Part shown: one piece after another, positions 63,746-64,000 of the stretch
Layout: each line of letters starts with the position of its first letter
Position numbering within the stretch: position 1 is the stretch's first letter
Origin: Flavobacteriales bacterium
GTDB taxonomy: Bacteria > Bacteroidota > Bacteroidia > Flavobacteriales > Flavobacteriaceae
Reading direction: 5' to 3'
Assembly (NCBI GenBank): GCA_027067965.1
Contig: JAMOUV010000010.1
Coordinates: forward strand, 594,958 to 658,957
Length of the DNA stretch: 64,000 nt
Translations under genes and position numbers: made by a program
The notes under the pieces: model-generated
Told to the model about the DNA's origin: nothing
Databases searched by the model: none
What the model saw: the letters and a program-made list of their open reading frames with translations, nothing else

Positions 63746-63802
63746 GAACCCGCGACCCCCGGCGTGACAGGCCGGTATTCTAACCAACTGAACTACCGCA
63801 CC
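63729..63802 (-). tRNA. tRNA-Asp (anticodon GTC)
   Basis: 74 nt on the minus strand. Acceptor GGTGCGG/CCGCACC with discriminator G, D-arm GTTC...GAAT, anticodon arm CCGGC-CTGTCAC-GCCGG with anticodon GTC, and T-arm GCGGG-TTCGAGT-CCCGT. All stems pair. The CCA end is not encoded. It is the only intact copy in the array at the end of the window and has a terminator directly downstream. Confidence 0.97.
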
Positions 63803-63996
63803 GAATGTTTTAAAGAGCGCGTTAGGTGAGGCGTTCGAACCCGTCCCGACGATTGTCGGGATGCCAGGCCGGTATTCTAACCAACTGAACTACCGCACCG
63901 AATGTTTTAAAGAGCGCGTTAGGTGAGGCGTTCGAACCCGTCCCGACGTCTGTCGGGATGCCAGGCCGGTATTCTAACCAACTGAACTACCGCACC
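63803..63996 (-). repeat. Two 97-bp tandem units carrying the 5' half of tRNA-Asp
   Basis: Units 63803-63899 and 63900-63996 have exactly 97 bp each and differ in only the 4-nt loop region of their palindrome (GATT versus GTCT, plus-strand). Read on the minus strand, each unit is: tRNA-Asp bases from GGTGCGG to CCGGCCTG, then GCA, the palindrome TCCCGAC-loop-GTCGGGA, CGGGTTCGAACGCCTCACC and TAACGCGCTCTTTAAAACATTC, which abuts the next GGTGCGG. The next unit begins at 63997 and is cut by the window end. The anticodon and T-arm of tRNA-Asp are destroyed. Confidence 0.93.
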
Positions 63997-64000
63997 GAAT

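Noticed and set aside
63374..63787. Longer GIY-YIG protein starting inside tRNA-Asp
   Set aside because: The extra 33 residues translate the tRNA and its terminator; the family starts at MDKFYVYII, so the ATG at 63688 is used.
63803..63996. Two more functional tRNA-Asp genes
   Set aside because: The units lack the anticodon loop, the second anticodon strand and a paired T-stem, so they cannot be tRNAs with an Asp anticodon.
63098..64000. CRISPR array at the window end
   Set aside because: The units are 97 bp long with no unique spacers, and their content is tRNA-derived; no cas genes are near.

Overview
The window reads as chromosomal DNA of a member of the Bacteroidota, most likely class Flavobacteriia. 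The evidence is the gene content: gliding genes gldF-gldG and a RemB-like barrel, the GYDIA-type GHMP kinase beside HMG-CoA reductase, DUF4271-hemD, GH3 beside DUF2797, a GlmU-like sugar nucleotidyltransferase, FISUMP and ribosomal protein THX. The promoters agree: many genes carry the Bacteroidota -7 element TAnnTTTG a short distance upstream and lack clear Shine-Dalgarno sequences. The genus cannot be told from the window. Genes are densely packed, with many 1-10 bp gaps or overlaps, and most of the window is ordinary core genome.

Layout. 1-12.1 kb: start of an OmpA-like gene, mscL, a DUF4139 protein, plsC divergent from trpS-ferredoxin, DUF4271-hemD, a GlmU-like protein divergent from glmS, then thiL, a thioredoxin-fold protein and a thioesterase. 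12.3-19.9 kb: a secreted protein, an ABC-F factor, a barrel protein, an RRM protein, a run of envelope and small proteins, and gdhA. 20.1-25.6 kb: rnr, gldF-gldG, sfsA. 25.8-31.3 kb: a small protein, an arginine-deiminase-fold enzyme, a cyclic-2,3-diphosphoglycerate-synthase-family protein, a DUF59 protein, two tandem paralogous membrane proteins, a SpoU methyltransferase and a lipoprotein. 31.5-36.5 kb: the ATP synthase operon atpBEFHAG, with the best promoter of the window in front and a terminator behind; atpD and atpC are not in it. 36.6-51.8 kb: FISUMP protein, Do-type protease, mltG, a muramidase-like protein, DUF2797/GH3, an HlyD-type adaptor, polysaccharide deacetylase, RemB, asnS, a nucleoside phosphorylase and an acyl-CoA synthetase. 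51.9-63.1 kb: tRNA-Val, the very short THX gene, GHMP kinase and HMG-CoA reductase, holB divergent from a GGGP-synthase-type gene, a LysM glucosaminidase, ChaN, two small envelope proteins, a glutaryl-CoA-dehydrogenase-like enzyme, an epimerase and an omega-amidase-like enzyme.

The unusual part is the last kilobase (63.1-64.0 kb). An intact tRNA-Asp(GTC) is followed on its own strand by its terminator and, within a few bases, by a small GIY-YIG nuclease gene. This module is partly duplicated downstream: the same terminator, a scrambled tRNA-Asp copy and a GIY-YIG gene cut after 19 codons. Upstream lie at least two exact-period 97-bp tandem units, each made of the 5' half of tRNA-Asp joined to a palindrome and a constant spacer. 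The array runs off the window end. It looks like a tRNA-linked repetitive element with its own nuclease and is the best candidate here for something undescribed.

Other threads worth following are an isoprenoid/ether-lipid gene set (HMG-CoA reductase, GHMP kinase, GGGP synthase) spread over 4 kb, overlapping divergent promoters at plsC/trpS and at the glmU-like gene/glmS, a stable hairpin between atpE and atpF, a long 5'-leader hairpin before the muramidase-like gene, and the tandem small membrane proteins.
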